This document shows positions 19,511-28,183 of a DNA stretch of 64,000 nt, piece by piece; the stretch's first letter is position 1, and every line of letters begins with the position of its first letter. The notes under the pieces were generated by a model that was not told the origin of the DNA, did not search any database, and worked only from the letters and a program-made list of their open reading frames with translations. Made by a program: the position numbers and the translations under genes. Origin of the DNA: Kaistia algarum (GTDB lineage: Bacteria > Pseudomonadota > Alphaproteobacteria > Rhizobiales > Kaistiaceae); the NCBI RefSeq assembly GCF_026343945.1, contig NZ_JAPKNJ010000004.1, positions 124,001-188,000 on the forward strand, read 5' to 3'.

Positions 19511-20512
19511 ATGCTGAAGAACAAGTGGATGCTCGTCGCCGCACTCGGCGCGAGCCTCTTTACCGGACCGGCCTTCGCCGCCGACCCGGTCTCGATCGTC
19601 TACATCCCGAAGAATACGGGAAATCCGTATTTCGACTCGATCATCAAGGGCTTCGAGGACGGCTGCAAGACGCTCGGCTGCGAGTTCACGACCGTAGCGC
19701 CAGCGACTGCCGAGGCAACCTCGCAGATTCCGTTCCTGACGGCCCAGCTGCAACGCGGCGTCAATGTCGTCGCGATCTCGCCGAACAGCCCCGACGCGCT
19801 CAACCAGGTCTTCGACCGTGCCCGCTCCAAGGGCACGATCATCCTTTCGGTCAATTCCGACATGCCCGGCAGCGAGGACCATCGCGACGCGGCGATCCTG
19901 CCGGTCGACTTCACGAAGACCGGCCCCTCCCAGGTAGAGCTGCTCGGCTCGCAGATCGGCTATGAGGGCGACATCGCCATTCTTTCGGCCACGACCGACG
20001 CGCCCGACCAGAATGTCTGGATCGCGGCGATGAAGGACACGCTCGAGAAGGATCCGAAATACGCCAAGATGAAGCTGGTCACCATCGCCTATGGCGACGA
20101 CGATCCGCAGAAATCGACCACCGAGGCCGAGGCTCTTCTGGCGAACTACCCGAACCTGAAGGGCATCATCTCGCCGACCACCGTCGGCGTTGCCGCCGCC
20201 GCCCAGGTCGTCGAGACGGCGAAGAGGGCCGATACGGTCAAGGTCGTCGGCCTCGGCACGCCGAACCAGATGCGCCGCTTCATCGAGAACGGCACGGTCC
20301 AGGCGTTCCAGCTCTGGAGCCCCTACAATGAGGGCCTCCTCGCCGCTCATTTCGCGGTCGGCGTCAAGAACGGCACGATCAAGAACGAGCCCGGCACGGT
20401 CTTCGAGGTTCCCGGCCTCGGCAAGGTCACGGTCGGCGAGAAGAGCGTGATCAAGACGCAGGCGGATCTCACCACCTTCGACAAGAAGAATATCGGCGAC
20501 TTCAACTTCTAA
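19511..20512 (+). CDS. Periplasmic sugar-binding protein, RhaS-like
   Basis: A 333-residue protein with a signal peptide (about 1-23, cleavage at AFA-AD), followed by the Peripla_BP_4 fold. Blocks such as YIPKNTGNPYFDSIIKG, GVNVVAISPNSPDALNQV, LVTIAYGDDDPQKS, KGIISPTTVGVAAAAQV and GLGTPNQMRRFIENGTV resemble the rhamnose-binding RhaS and AI-2-binding LsrB group. A strong GGGAGGA ribosome site fits its need for high expression. Together with the reductase at 20588 the ligand is likely a 6-deoxy or related sugar such as rhamnose or fucose, but this is inferred. Confidence 0.9.
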   Translation: MLKNKWMLVAALGASLFTGPAFAADPVSIVYIPKNTGNPYFDSIIKGFEDGCKTLGCEFTTVAPATAEATSQIPFLTAQLQRGVNVVAISPNSPDALNQVFDRARSKGTIILSVNSDMPGSEDHRDAAILPVDFTKTGPSQVELLGSQIGYEGDIAILSATTDAPDQNVWIAAMKDTLEKDPKYAKMKLVTIAYGDDDPQKSTTEAEALLANYPNLKGIISPTTVGVAAAAQVVETAKRADTVKVVGLGTPNQMRRFIENGTVQAFQLWSPYNEGLLAAHFAVGVKNGTIKNEPGTVFEVPGLGKVTVGEKSVIKTQADLTTFDKKNIGDFNF

Positions 20513-20543
20513 ACGCCGAACCTCTCCTGAATGCAGAAAATTC

Positions 20544-20574
20544 GGAGGCGCCAGCGTATCGGCGCCTCCTTTTT
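20544..20574. terminator. Terminator between the transporter operon and the reductase gene
   Basis: A nine-pair perfect stem (GGAGGCGCC with GGCGCCTCC) and an eight-base loop are followed by TTTTT on the plus strand and an A-run on the other side. It can serve both converging genes. Confidence 0.9.
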
Positions 20575-20587
20575 CTTTCGCGGCGGT

Positions 20588-21613
20588 CTATGGCGTCGGT
20601 GCGTCGGAGCGGATGAGCTTTTCGTGTTTCAGCTCAGCCCAGAGATCGTTCGGGATCTCGGTGCGAACGTAGTCCAGATTGGTCGTGACCTGTTCCGGAC
20701 GGATCGCGCCGGGAATGACCGACGTGACGGCCGGATGATACAGCGGAAACTGGATTGCCGCGGCCGCAAGCGGAACACCGTGACGTTCGCAGACGGTCTG
20801 GATTTTACCAGCCTTCTCAAGTACTTCCGGCGACGGATCGAAATAATTGTACTTCGCCCCCGGCACGGGCCCCGTCGCATAGAGCCCCGAGGAATAGACG
20901 CCGCCGATGACGATGCCCACGCCCTTCTTCTCGCAGAGCGGCAGCTCCGTCTCCAGTGTGTCCTGCTCGCCCAGAGTATAACGCAGCGCCAGAAGAAAGT
21001 AGTCGAGGTCGAACATTTCAAGGAAACGCGGGATCAGGCCGAGCTCGTTGATGCCGGCTCCGATCGCCCCGATCCGGCCCGAAGCGCGCAGATCCGAAAG
21101 CGCCCGGAAGCCGCCATTGGCGAGTTGGGTGAAACCGGCCTGCACCATCGGCTCGGAGAAGCGGTGCCACCAGTCGAGATCATGGATGACCAGCATGTCG
21201 ACCCGGTTCATGCCGAGCCGCTGCAGGCTGTCCTCGAAGGAGCGCATCACACCATCATAGCTGTAGTCGAAATAATGGTCGAAATGCAGGCCGCCGGCCC
21301 AGAAGCCTGTGTCGAAGCCGTCGGGATTCGAAACCGGAGAGCGCAGGATGCGGCCGATTTTGGTCGAGAGGATCACCTCGCCGCGCGGCTGGCGATAGAG
21401 GAAGCGCCCAACCCGATGTTCGCTCTGGCCGCGGCCATACCAGGGCGCGGTATCGTAAAAGCGCACGCCTTGATCCCAGGCGGAAGTCAGCACGCTCTCC
21501 GCCTCGGCGTCGCTGACCTTGGCGAAGAGTTCGCCGAGCGGCGCCGTGCCGAGGCCGATCTGCGGCAGCGCGATTCTGGAGCGCCCGAGCTGGCGCTTCT
21601 TGAACGGGTCCAT
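20588..21613 (-). CDS. Aldo-keto reductase, L-fucose/D-threo-aldose 1-dehydrogenase-like
   Basis: A 341-residue protein with AKR hallmarks: the catalytic Asp/Tyr motif RFYDTAPWYGRGQSEHRVG, the Lys in ILSTKIGRIL, the His in DMLVIHDLDWW, and the cofactor region SVIPGAIRPEQV. The LPQIGLGTAPLG opening and overall pattern fit the AKR15-like group (D-threo-aldose 1-dehydrogenase, pyridoxal 4-dehydrogenase). Such enzymes oxidise L-fucose-type sugars to lactones with NAD(P)+. The start at 21613 has a very strong GGAGGGAGGA site. A LacI-type operator lies about 95 bases upstream, overlapping a plausible -35 TTGACG. Confidence 0.88.
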   Translation of the reverse strand: MDPFKKRQLGRSRIALPQIGLGTAPLGELFAKVSDAEAESVLTSAWDQGVRFYDTAPWYGRGQSEHRVGRFLYRQPRGEVILSTKIGRILRSPVSNPDGFDTGFWAGGLHFDHYFDYSYDGVMRSFEDSLQRLGMNRVDMLVIHDLDWWHRFSEPMVQAGFTQLANGGFRALSDLRASGRIGAIGAGINELGLIPRFLEMFDLDYFLLALRYTLGEQDTLETELPLCEKKGVGIVIGGVYSSGLYATGPVPGAKYNYFDPSPEVLEKAGKIQTVCERHGVPLAAAAIQFPLYHPAVTSVIPGAIRPEQVTTNLDYVRTEIPNDLWAELKHEKLIRSDAPTP

Positions 21614-21706
21614 AGTTTCCTCCCTCCATGCGGATTTCCGCGGAACGATCGGAAGCACGGATAGGCGCGACGATCCATTCCCCGGACGCATCAAATTCCA
21701 TCGATA

Positions 21707-21720
21707 TGTAAACGTCAACA
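21707..21720. promoter_or_regulatory. LacI-type operator upstream of the aldo-keto reductase
   Basis: TGTAAACGTCAACA is the exact reverse complement of the site at 15712-15725. On the minus strand it contains TTGACG, and TTTGAT follows at 17-base spacing, so a repressor here would cover the -35 element of the reductase promoter. Confidence 0.7.
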
Positions 21721-21871
21721 CGATCGCCGCGAGGCGATCCAAGTTGAAGCGACCTCACGTCATATCCAATCATCCTTGATTTTCCGTACACGCGCTGGCA
21801 ATTTCAGCCTAGCTGAAAACTGAGAATTCACGATCTCCAACGGCAGGTTCGCCGGATGCGGGCTGACGGAA

Positions 21872-21885
21872 TGTAAACGTTATGG
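21872..21885. promoter_or_regulatory. Partial LacI-type operator overlapping the lacI start
   Basis: TGTAAACGTT matches ten bases of the 14-base operator, and the match runs into the lacI ATG at 21882. This suggests autoregulation at the level of the start region. The match is incomplete, so it is less certain than the other two sites. Confidence 0.45.
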
Positions 21886-22922
21886 CAGGACGAGCGCTTA
21901 CGGGACGTCAGCGTCCGCCGACCATCCATGAAGTGGCGGCGAGCGCAGGCGTTTCGATCGGCACGGTCTCGCGCGTCGCCAGCGAAAGCCCGCGCGTCGC
22001 GCCAGAGACACGGGCCCGCGTGCTGGCGGCGATGGCCGAGCTCGGCTACCAGCCCAATGCCGCCGCGCGCGCCATGCGCACCAACCAGACCAAGACGATC
22101 GGCTTCCTGATCCCCGATATGACCAATCAGGTCTTCGCCCGCGTCGCCCAGGGGGCGGAGACGGTGCTGGCGCCGGAGGGCTACATGCTCTTCGCCTTCT
22201 CCTCCAACCGCTCGCCGGAGCGCGAGGTCGAGTTCCTGCAGGCTGCCCGCCAGCGCCGCATGGACGGGCTGATCGTCACCTTGTCCGACGAGACGGCCAC
22301 GGCCACCATTCGCGAGATCGGCCGCATGGGCGTGCCGATCGTCGTGCTCGACCGCGACATCCCGGTCGAGGCCGATATCGTCTATAGCGAGCATATCCAT
22401 TCGATCGAAACGATCATCGGCCAGTTGGCGGCGCTCGGCCACCGGCGGATCGGATTGGTGGCGGCGTCACGGAAGATCCGGCCGGGGCGCGACCGGGTCA
22501 CCGGCTATCGGCGGGGCCTTGCCAAGGCGGGGATCGATGCCGACGAGTGGCTGATCCGAGCCGGCATGCAGAGCGCCGAATATGGCGCCGCCGAAACCTA
22601 TGATCTTCTCTCCGGCCCGAACCCTCCGACCGCAATCCTCGCCGCCGGCTCTGACATATTCCCCGGCGCGCTGCGGGCGGTGCGCATGATGGGCCTCTCC
22701 ATTCCGGACGAGCTCTCCTTCGTCGGCGCCGATGACGCGCTGCTCGGCGAACTCGTCTATCCGCCGATCACCGTGATCGACCGCGACATGGCCGAGGTCG
22801 GGCGCCAGGCCGCGGGCCTGCTGATCGAGCGGCTCAGGGGCCTCGAAGGCCCGCCGCGCCGCATCATGCTGCCCTCTTCCATCGTGCTGCGCGCCTCGCT
22901 GGCCGCGCCGCATCGCCGCTGA
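21882..22922 (+). CDS. LacI-family transcriptional regulator
   Basis: A 346-residue protein. The N-terminal helix-turn-helix (PTIHEVAASAGVSIGTVSRV) and hinge helix region (YQPNAAARAMR) are followed by a periplasmic-binding-protein-like sensor domain with FLIPDMTNQVFARVAQGAE, VVLDRDIPVEADIV, ALGHRRIGLVAASR and the C-terminal ERLRGLEGPPRRIMLPSSIVLR. It is expected to bind the TGTTGACGTTTACA operators before the transporter and reductase genes, with a sugar from that pathway as inducer. It is divergent from the reductase gene. Confidence 0.92.
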   Translation: MAGRALTGRQRPPTIHEVAASAGVSIGTVSRVASESPRVAPETRARVLAAMAELGYQPNAAARAMRTNQTKTIGFLIPDMTNQVFARVAQGAETVLAPEGYMLFAFSSNRSPEREVEFLQAARQRRMDGLIVTLSDETATATIREIGRMGVPIVVLDRDIPVEADIVYSEHIHSIETIIGQLAALGHRRIGLVAASRKIRPGRDRVTGYRRGLAKAGIDADEWLIRAGMQSAEYGAAETYDLLSGPNPPTAILAAGSDIFPGALRAVRMMGLSIPDELSFVGADDALLGELVYPPITVIDRDMAEVGRQAAGLLIERLRGLEGPPRRIMLPSSIVLRASLAAPHRR

Positions 22923-22953
22923 TCCCTCCCCTGCTCCATCCAAGGACCCTGCC

Positions 22954-23133
22954 TTGACGGCGCCGCGTCACCTTCTCACGCCCGAAGCCCAATATGCCGA
23001 CGACGGCGAAATCGAACGGGCGACCACGGGCGCGGATGTCCACTGGACCACTCTCCGAGAACGCGAGGCGAGCCGCCTGCCCGACGCGGCACTCGGAAAT
23101 CGTCAAGAATCGTGTAAGCGGCTCGGCCATTGA
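22954..23133 (+). pseudogene. Truncated 5' fragment of a D-2-hydroxyacid dehydrogenase-like gene
   Basis: A TTG start seven bases after AAGGA opens a 59-codon frame containing HLLTPEAQYADDGEIERATT and then a WTTLREREASRLPDAAL stretch. This resembles the N-terminal region of 2-hydroxyacid dehydrogenases of the C-terminal-binding-protein group. Resemblance stops after about residue 50 and the frame ends at TGA, with no cofactor domain downstream. It sits 31 bases after lacI and was probably part of the sugar pathway before being truncated. The identification rests on pattern memory and is tentative. Confidence 0.42.
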
Positions 23134-23295
23134 GAGCCCATGCGCCCAAGGCTTTGATCAACGTTCCAATTGGACGAACCCGCAGGGCTTGGGACTGGCC
23201 CACGCGCCACGCTTGCCTAACCCAGATCCTATTCCCCGCTCTCCAACTCTCGCACGAGGGGTTTCGGCTTACTGCTTCATCGGCTTCGGAACGGG

Positions 23296-23436
23296 CGCTG
23301 TCGTCCCCTCTCCGGCCGGCGCGAGAGAGTTAGGTGAGGGCTCCTCTGGGTCCTGTCGGCCGTTGCGCGGAACGTCGAGAGCAAGGCCCTCGCCCCGGCC
23401 CTCTCCCGCGATGCAGGCGAGGGAGAGGGAAGGGCC
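23296..23436. repeat. Intergenic repeats of the CCCTCTCC / GGAGAGGG type
   Basis: Two related inverted-repeat elements are visible. At 23300-23345 the minus strand reads CTCACCTAACTCTCTCG and then GGAGAGGGGAC. At 23399-23407 CCCTCTCCC pairs with GGGAGAGGG at 23421-23429, inside outer GGCCCT...AGGGCC arms. Elements of this composition are common between genes in proteobacteria. No open frame with coding character was seen in 23134-23532. Confidence 0.5.
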
Positions 23437-23532
23437 GACGTGGCTTTTCGACCTGCGCACCGGCGCCGGTACCCCCTCCTCGGCCCGGCCCACAAGGGGG
23501 AAGAGGCAGAGAGGTGCCTCACCCGCCCGCCT

Positions 23533-24825
23533 CTAGCCTTTCGGCCCGTTCACCACCCGCCAGAACGGCCGCCTGATTTCGATGACAGGGCGACCGGGGT
23601 CGCCGGTCTTCAGATCATCGCGGATCAGCGCCACCAGATCGGCGTTCACCGCCGGGTCGGTCAGGAAATAGCTGTGGCCGATCCAGCCGGCATTGCCGTC
23701 ATATTCGATGAAGTCGATCAGGCTCGCGAGTTGGGTATCGTTCAGTTGCTCAAACGGCTTATTGGCGCTGAGCTTCGGCAGGCTGAGCTGGCCGAGGCGC
23801 GTCTGGCTGCCGAAGATGCGGCCCGAAATGCCGAGCGCGCGATCCTTGGTCGAGGAATAGACGGTCAGATGGTAGTTGCCTTGCCGCATGACGACGGAGG
23901 GGTTGGACCGGGCGCCCATCGGCAGGTCCGGATCGGAGCCGAGGCCGAACAGCTTCGACTTGGCGACGTCGAGATCGATATCGGCGGCGAACAGCACGAC
24001 GTTCTGGATCTTGTACTTTTCCGACAGGGACGATCCGCCGACATAGGCCTCGATGCCGAGTTGCTGCAGCGCCGAGGCGATCACATCGGTGCCGCGGCTA
24101 TGCGCGATGACATGCACCTTCTCGACGCCGGGCGTGGTGGCGATGATGCGGATCGCCTTCTTCATGTCGGCGACGGCGAATTCGCCAGATTCACGGTCGA
24201 TATTGTAGCCCATGAAGGCGCCGCCGGAGCCGCCGGCTGGCCAAGTCAACGCCACGCAGACGAATTCCTCATGCAGCGAGCGGCAGAGATTGCCGGTGGT
24301 CTCGGCCGCGTCGTCGAAGCCGTTGGCATAGCCATGGATGAAGAAGACGATTTCCTTGCGCTTTGACTTCGTCAGACTGCGCGCGACCTCGGCCTGCAGC
24401 GCCCGCGCCGCCGCAACATGCTCGGCGACGACGGCTGGCTCGCGCCGGATGCCGCCCTTCGCGGCCTCCATCTGATAGGGTGTCGGCGGGAACTGCCCGG
24501 CCTGAGCGACGCGCTCGACCGTGAGTTCCCCCCTCCCGAGCGCCCCAGATTTGCCGTCCTCGGCAAGCGTCACGGAGCCGAAGCTCATCACCTTGGAGCG
24601 CTTGGAACTATAGGTGATCGAGCCATCCGGCGCCGTCACCTCTGCACGGTCCGTGACATAGAGGACGTCGACCAGGCCGGCAGATACCGGCGCCGCGCTG
24701 GCGACCGAAGCCGCACCCGGTTCCGGGTAGGAAGCGATATTGGTCGTACAGGCGGAAAGGCCCAGCAAAACAAGAAGGCCGGCAACAGACCAGGCCGGTG
24801 CCAGGCATCGAAATCTACCCGTCAT
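23533..24825 (-). CDS. Lipoprotein alpha/beta hydrolase (DUF900 family)
   Basis: A 430-residue protein with a lipoprotein signal (VLLGLSAC lipobox, Cys about residue 26) and then a DUF900-type alpha/beta hydrolase domain: VDVLYVTDRAEV, EIVFFIHGYANGFDDAA (oxyanion region), KVHVIAHSRGTDV with the nucleophile Ser in HSRG, and VVLFAADIDLDV for the acid. A C-terminal His occurs in WIGHSYFLTDP. It is likely anchored to a membrane and acts as an esterase or lipase in the envelope; the substrate is unknown. The ATG at 24825 with a GGGGGA site is preferred to an upstream GTG. Confidence 0.82.
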   Translation of the reverse strand: MTGRFRCLAPAWSVAGLLVLLGLSACTTNIASYPEPGAASVASAAPVSAGLVDVLYVTDRAEVTAPDGSITYSSKRSKVMSFGSVTLAEDGKSGALGRGELTVERVAQAGQFPPTPYQMEAAKGGIRREPAVVAEHVAAARALQAEVARSLTKSKRKEIVFFIHGYANGFDDAAETTGNLCRSLHEEFVCVALTWPAGGSGGAFMGYNIDRESGEFAVADMKKAIRIIATTPGVEKVHVIAHSRGTDVIASALQQLGIEAYVGGSSLSEKYKIQNVVLFAADIDLDVAKSKLFGLGSDPDLPMGARSNPSVVMRQGNYHLTVYSSTKDRALGISGRIFGSQTRLGQLSLPKLSANKPFEQLNDTQLASLIDFIEYDGNAGWIGHSYFLTDPAVNADLVALIRDDLKTGDPGRPVIEIRRPFWRVVNGPKG

Positions 24826-25282
24826 CAGGGAGTCCCCCACCGGGTTCGTACCGGTCCAGGACCGGGCGGCACTTCCGGCTTCCCGGCGCTAGAATGCACG
24901 ATAAGGAAGCCGAGACAATAGCCGCGAAAGCCGGAAGGTTTATGCTTTCCGGCCGACAGCATCGAAGCCGTGCCAGCGGATAGCCCGGCATGCCGGGCGG
25001 CCTGTTGCTGCGCCTATGCTTCCCCGGCGGCAACGAAGAACGCCGGCCCCTCTGGCGACCGGGCGTTACCGTAGCACCGGCGTCCAAGCTTTCACGACGT
25101 TCGATCGGGCTTCCGAAGGCGGATCAAAACCGACCGGCTGGGCAGGCCTTGGCAAATCATGTTATCGTTCTCATTAGTCATCGTGAAATCCTGCGCAGAT
25201 GGCCGGAAGCGGCGGCACGAAGACGACAACTATTCTATTGATGAGGGAAATTTAGAACGGCCGCATATCTGGGAGAACAGAG
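24826..25282. other. Intergenic region with a small inverted repeat
   Basis: No gene of convincing coding character was found. GCCGGAA (24930-24936) and TTCCGGC (24947-24953) form a short hairpin. The AT-richer stretch around 25155-25260 should contain the promoter of the sulfatase gene. Confidence 0.4.
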
Positions 25283-26932
25283 ATGAAATCACTGCTGCTC
25301 ACAGCGGCGTTGGCGTCGGTTGCGGCGTTGCTGGCAACCCTCGCGAATGCCCAGTCGTCGAAACCAAACATCCTTCTTATAGTTTCGGACGATACCGGCT
25401 ACGGGGATCTCGGTCCCTATGGCGGCGGGCCCGGCCGCGGGATGCCGACGCCCAATATCGACAAGATGGCGGCCGACGGCATGACGTTCTTCTCGTTCTA
25501 TGCGCAGCCAAGTTGCACGCCCGGCCGCGCCGCGATCCAGACCGGCCGCATACCCAATCGCAGCGGCATGACGACCGTTGCCTTCCAGGGGCAAGGCGGC
25601 GGCCTGCCGCATGCGGAATGGACGCTGGCTTCGGTGCTGAAGCTCGGCGGCTACAAGACCTACTTCACCGGCAAATGGCATCTCGGCGAAGCGGACTATG
25701 CGCTGCCGAATGCGCAGGGCTATGACGAGATGCGCTATGCCGGGCTCTACCATCTCAATGCCTATACCTACGCCGATCCGACGTGGTTCCCGGACATGGA
25801 CCCGGCATTGCGCGAGATGTTCGCCAAGGTCACCAAGGGCGCGCTGTCGGGCAATGCCGGCGGTCCGGTGACCGAGGACTTCAAGATCAACGGCCAATAC
25901 GTCGATACCCCGACGATCGATGGCAAGGAAGGCGTGGTCGGCATCCCGTTCTTCGATTCCTACGTCGAAAAGGCGGCGCTCGGTTTCCTTGATGAAGCGG
26001 CAAAAACACCGGAAACGCCGTTCTTCATCAACGTGAACTTCATGAAGGTTCACCAGCCGAACATGCCCGCTCCTGAGTTTCAGTTGAAGTCGCCGGCCAA
26101 AACGAAGTATGCCGACTCGGTCGTTGAACTGGATGCTCGCATCGGCGCGATCATGGACAAGCTCCACGAGACCGGGCTCGACCAGAACACGCTGGTTTTC
26201 TACACGACGGACAACGGCGCCTGGCAGGACGTCTATCCCGACGCAGGGTACACGCCGTTCCGCGGCACCAAGGGCACGGTCCGCGAAGGCGGCAACCGCG
26301 TGCCGGCGATCGCAGTCTGGCCGGGCAAGATCAAGCCCGACACCAAGAATCACGAAATCATCGGCGGCCTCGACCTGATGGCGACCTTCGCCTCCGCCGC
26401 TGGCGTGCCCCTACCGACCAAGGATCGCGAGGATCAGCCGATCATCTTCGACAGCTACGACATGACGCCGGTTCTGGAAGCCACCGGCCCGTCGCCGCGC
26501 AATGAGTGGTTCTACTTCACCGAGGACGAGCTCTCCCCCGGCGCTGCTCGCGTCGGACACTTGAAGGCGCTCTTCAACCTGCGCGGCGACAACGGCCAGC
26601 AAACCGGCGGTCTCGCTGTCGATTCGAACCTCGGCTGGAAAGGTCCCGAAAAATACGTGGCCACCGTCCCGCAGATCTTCGATCTCTGGGCCGACCCGCA
26701 GGAGCGCTACGACATCTTCATGAACAACTATACGGAGCACACCTGGGCGATGGTCTCAATCGGCGACGCCATCAACAAGCTGATGAAGACCTATGTCCAG
26801 TATCCGCCGCGCAAGGCGCAAAGCCTGACCTACACTGGACCGATCACCCTCTCCAACTACCAGAAGTTCCAGTGGGTCCGCGACGAACTGGCCAAGGAAG
26901 GCTTCGATATGCCGATGCCAACCGGCAATTAA
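25283..26932 (+). CDS. Periplasmic sulfatase (formylglycine-dependent arylsulfatase family)
   Basis: A 549-residue protein with a signal peptide (about 1-23, ending ANAQ) and the alkaline-phosphatase-fold sulfatase core: NILLIVSDDTGYGDLG (metal-binding Asp pair), the maturation motif C78-TPGR, which would be converted to formylglycine, TGKWHLGE, and the late metal site FYTTDNGAWQD. Such enzymes hydrolyse sulfate esters. No formylglycine-generating enzyme is in this window, so maturation depends on one elsewhere. A HAD phosphatase and a multihaem cytochrome follow on the same strand. Confidence 0.92.
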   Translation: MKSLLLTAALASVAALLATLANAQSSKPNILLIVSDDTGYGDLGPYGGGPGRGMPTPNIDKMAADGMTFFSFYAQPSCTPGRAAIQTGRIPNRSGMTTVAFQGQGGGLPHAEWTLASVLKLGGYKTYFTGKWHLGEADYALPNAQGYDEMRYAGLYHLNAYTYADPTWFPDMDPALREMFAKVTKGALSGNAGGPVTEDFKINGQYVDTPTIDGKEGVVGIPFFDSYVEKAALGFLDEAAKTPETPFFINVNFMKVHQPNMPAPEFQLKSPAKTKYADSVVELDARIGAIMDKLHETGLDQNTLVFYTTDNGAWQDVYPDAGYTPFRGTKGTVREGGNRVPAIAVWPGKIKPDTKNHEIIGGLDLMATFASAAGVPLPTKDREDQPIIFDSYDMTPVLEATGPSPRNEWFYFTEDELSPGAARVGHLKALFNLRGDNGQQTGGLAVDSNLGWKGPEKYVATVPQIFDLWADPQERYDIFMNNYTEHTWAMVSIGDAINKLMKTYVQYPPRKAQSLTYTGPITLSNYQKFQWVRDELAKEGFDMPMPTGN

Positions 26933-26973
26933 TCTGAGCTACGCGTGCAATCAACCTGACATGCTAGACGAAC

Positions 26974-27000
26974 AGTGCCGCCGGCCCAGCCGGCGGCACT
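26974..27000 (+). terminator. Perfect hairpin downstream of the sulfatase gene
   Basis: AGTGCCGCCGGC and GCCGGCGGCACT form a 12-bp stem with a CCA loop. No T-run follows, so it may be a weak terminator or a message-stabilising hairpin. Confidence 0.55.
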
Positions 27001-27100
27001 GACCATCTCGGACGGCCCAGCCCGGCACGGTTGCAAGCAAGTCGAGATGGAAGACGTTCTGACCAGATCCTGGTCTTCATTGTCCTTCAGGAGAGACGCC

Positions 27101-28108
27101 ATGCTCCAAGCCATCTTGTCGCCCACGCGAAGGCTCGTACTCGCGGGCCTGATTGCGCTGTTCGCAATCCCGGCCCTCGGCGCCGAAGACCCCCTGCCCT
27201 CCTGGAACGAGGGCACGACCAAGGCGGCGATCGTCGATTTCGTCGCCCGCGTCACTAAGGAAGGCGGGCCGGATTATGTCGCACCTGCCGAACGGATCGC
27301 GACTTTCGACAATGACGGCACGCTATGGGCCGAGCAGCCCGTCTATTTCCAGGTCATTTTCGCCATGGACCGCGTCAAGGCGATGGCGGGCGATCATCCG
27401 GAATGGAAGGACCAGCAGCCCTTCAAGGCCGTGCTGGAGGACGACCGCGCGACGCTCGCCGCTCTGGGCGAGCACGGCCTCCTGGAGATCATTGCCGCGA
27501 CGCATTCCGGTGTGACGACGACGGAGTTCAACAAGACGGTCGCGCAATGGTTCGCGACCGCCCGCGAGAAGCGCTTCAATCGGCCCTACAACGAGATGAT
27601 CTACCAGCCAATGGTGGAACTGCTCGCTTACCTGCGCGCCAACGGCTTCTCGACCTTCATCGTCTCGGGCGGGGGGATCGAGTTCATGCGCGTCTTCACC
27701 GAGAAGGCCTATGGCATCCCGCCTCAGCAGGTCGTCGGCTCGTCAGGCGTCGTCAAGTTCGAGCTGGACGCCAGCGGCAAGCCGGTCCTGATCAAGGAGC
27801 CAAAAGTCGAGTTCGTCGATGACGGCCCCGGAAAGCCGGTCGGCATCAACCGCTTCATCGGCCGCCAGCCGATCTTCGCCTTCGGCAATTCCGATGGCGA
27901 TCTGCAGATGCTGCAATATACGGCGGGACGCGACGGCGCGAGCTTCATGGGCCTTGTCCATCACACCGATGCGGAGCGGGAGTGGGCCTATGACCGCAAA
28001 TCGCCCGTCGGCAAGCTCGATAAGGCCCTTGACGAAGCCGAAAAGCGCGGCTGGACGGTCATGGACATGAAGCGCGACTGGAAGGTGATCTTCCCGCCCT
28101 GGCCCTAA
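27101..28108 (+). CDS. HAD-family phosphatase, exported
   Basis: A 335-residue protein with a signal peptide (about 1-24, ending ALGAED) and a haloacid-dehalogenase fold: motif I TFDNDGTLW with the nucleophile and acid Asp, motif II FIVSGGG, and motif III AFGNSDGDLQ. The family dephosphorylates small molecules, and the export signal places this one in the periplasm. The ATG at 27101 has a clear CAGGAGAG site; earlier in-frame codons lack the signal peptide. The spacing suggests it may be co-expressed with the sulfatase, perhaps for scavenging sulfate and phosphate esters. Confidence 0.85.
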   Translation: MLQAILSPTRRLVLAGLIALFAIPALGAEDPLPSWNEGTTKAAIVDFVARVTKEGGPDYVAPAERIATFDNDGTLWAEQPVYFQVIFAMDRVKAMAGDHPEWKDQQPFKAVLEDDRATLAALGEHGLLEIIAATHSGVTTTEFNKTVAQWFATAREKRFNRPYNEMIYQPMVELLAYLRANGFSTFIVSGGGIEFMRVFTEKAYGIPPQQVVGSSGVVKFELDASGKPVLIKEPKVEFVDDGPGKPVGINRFIGRQPIFAFGNSDGDLQMLQYTAGRDGASFMGLVHHTDAEREWAYDRKSPVGKLDKALDEAEKRGWTVMDMKRDWKVIFPPWP

Positions 28109-28183
28109 GCGGAATGCGAGGGCGATTGGATTGCCGGGTCGGTACGGCTAGACTCGGGCTCTTGGGCGCTGGAGGAGTACGCG

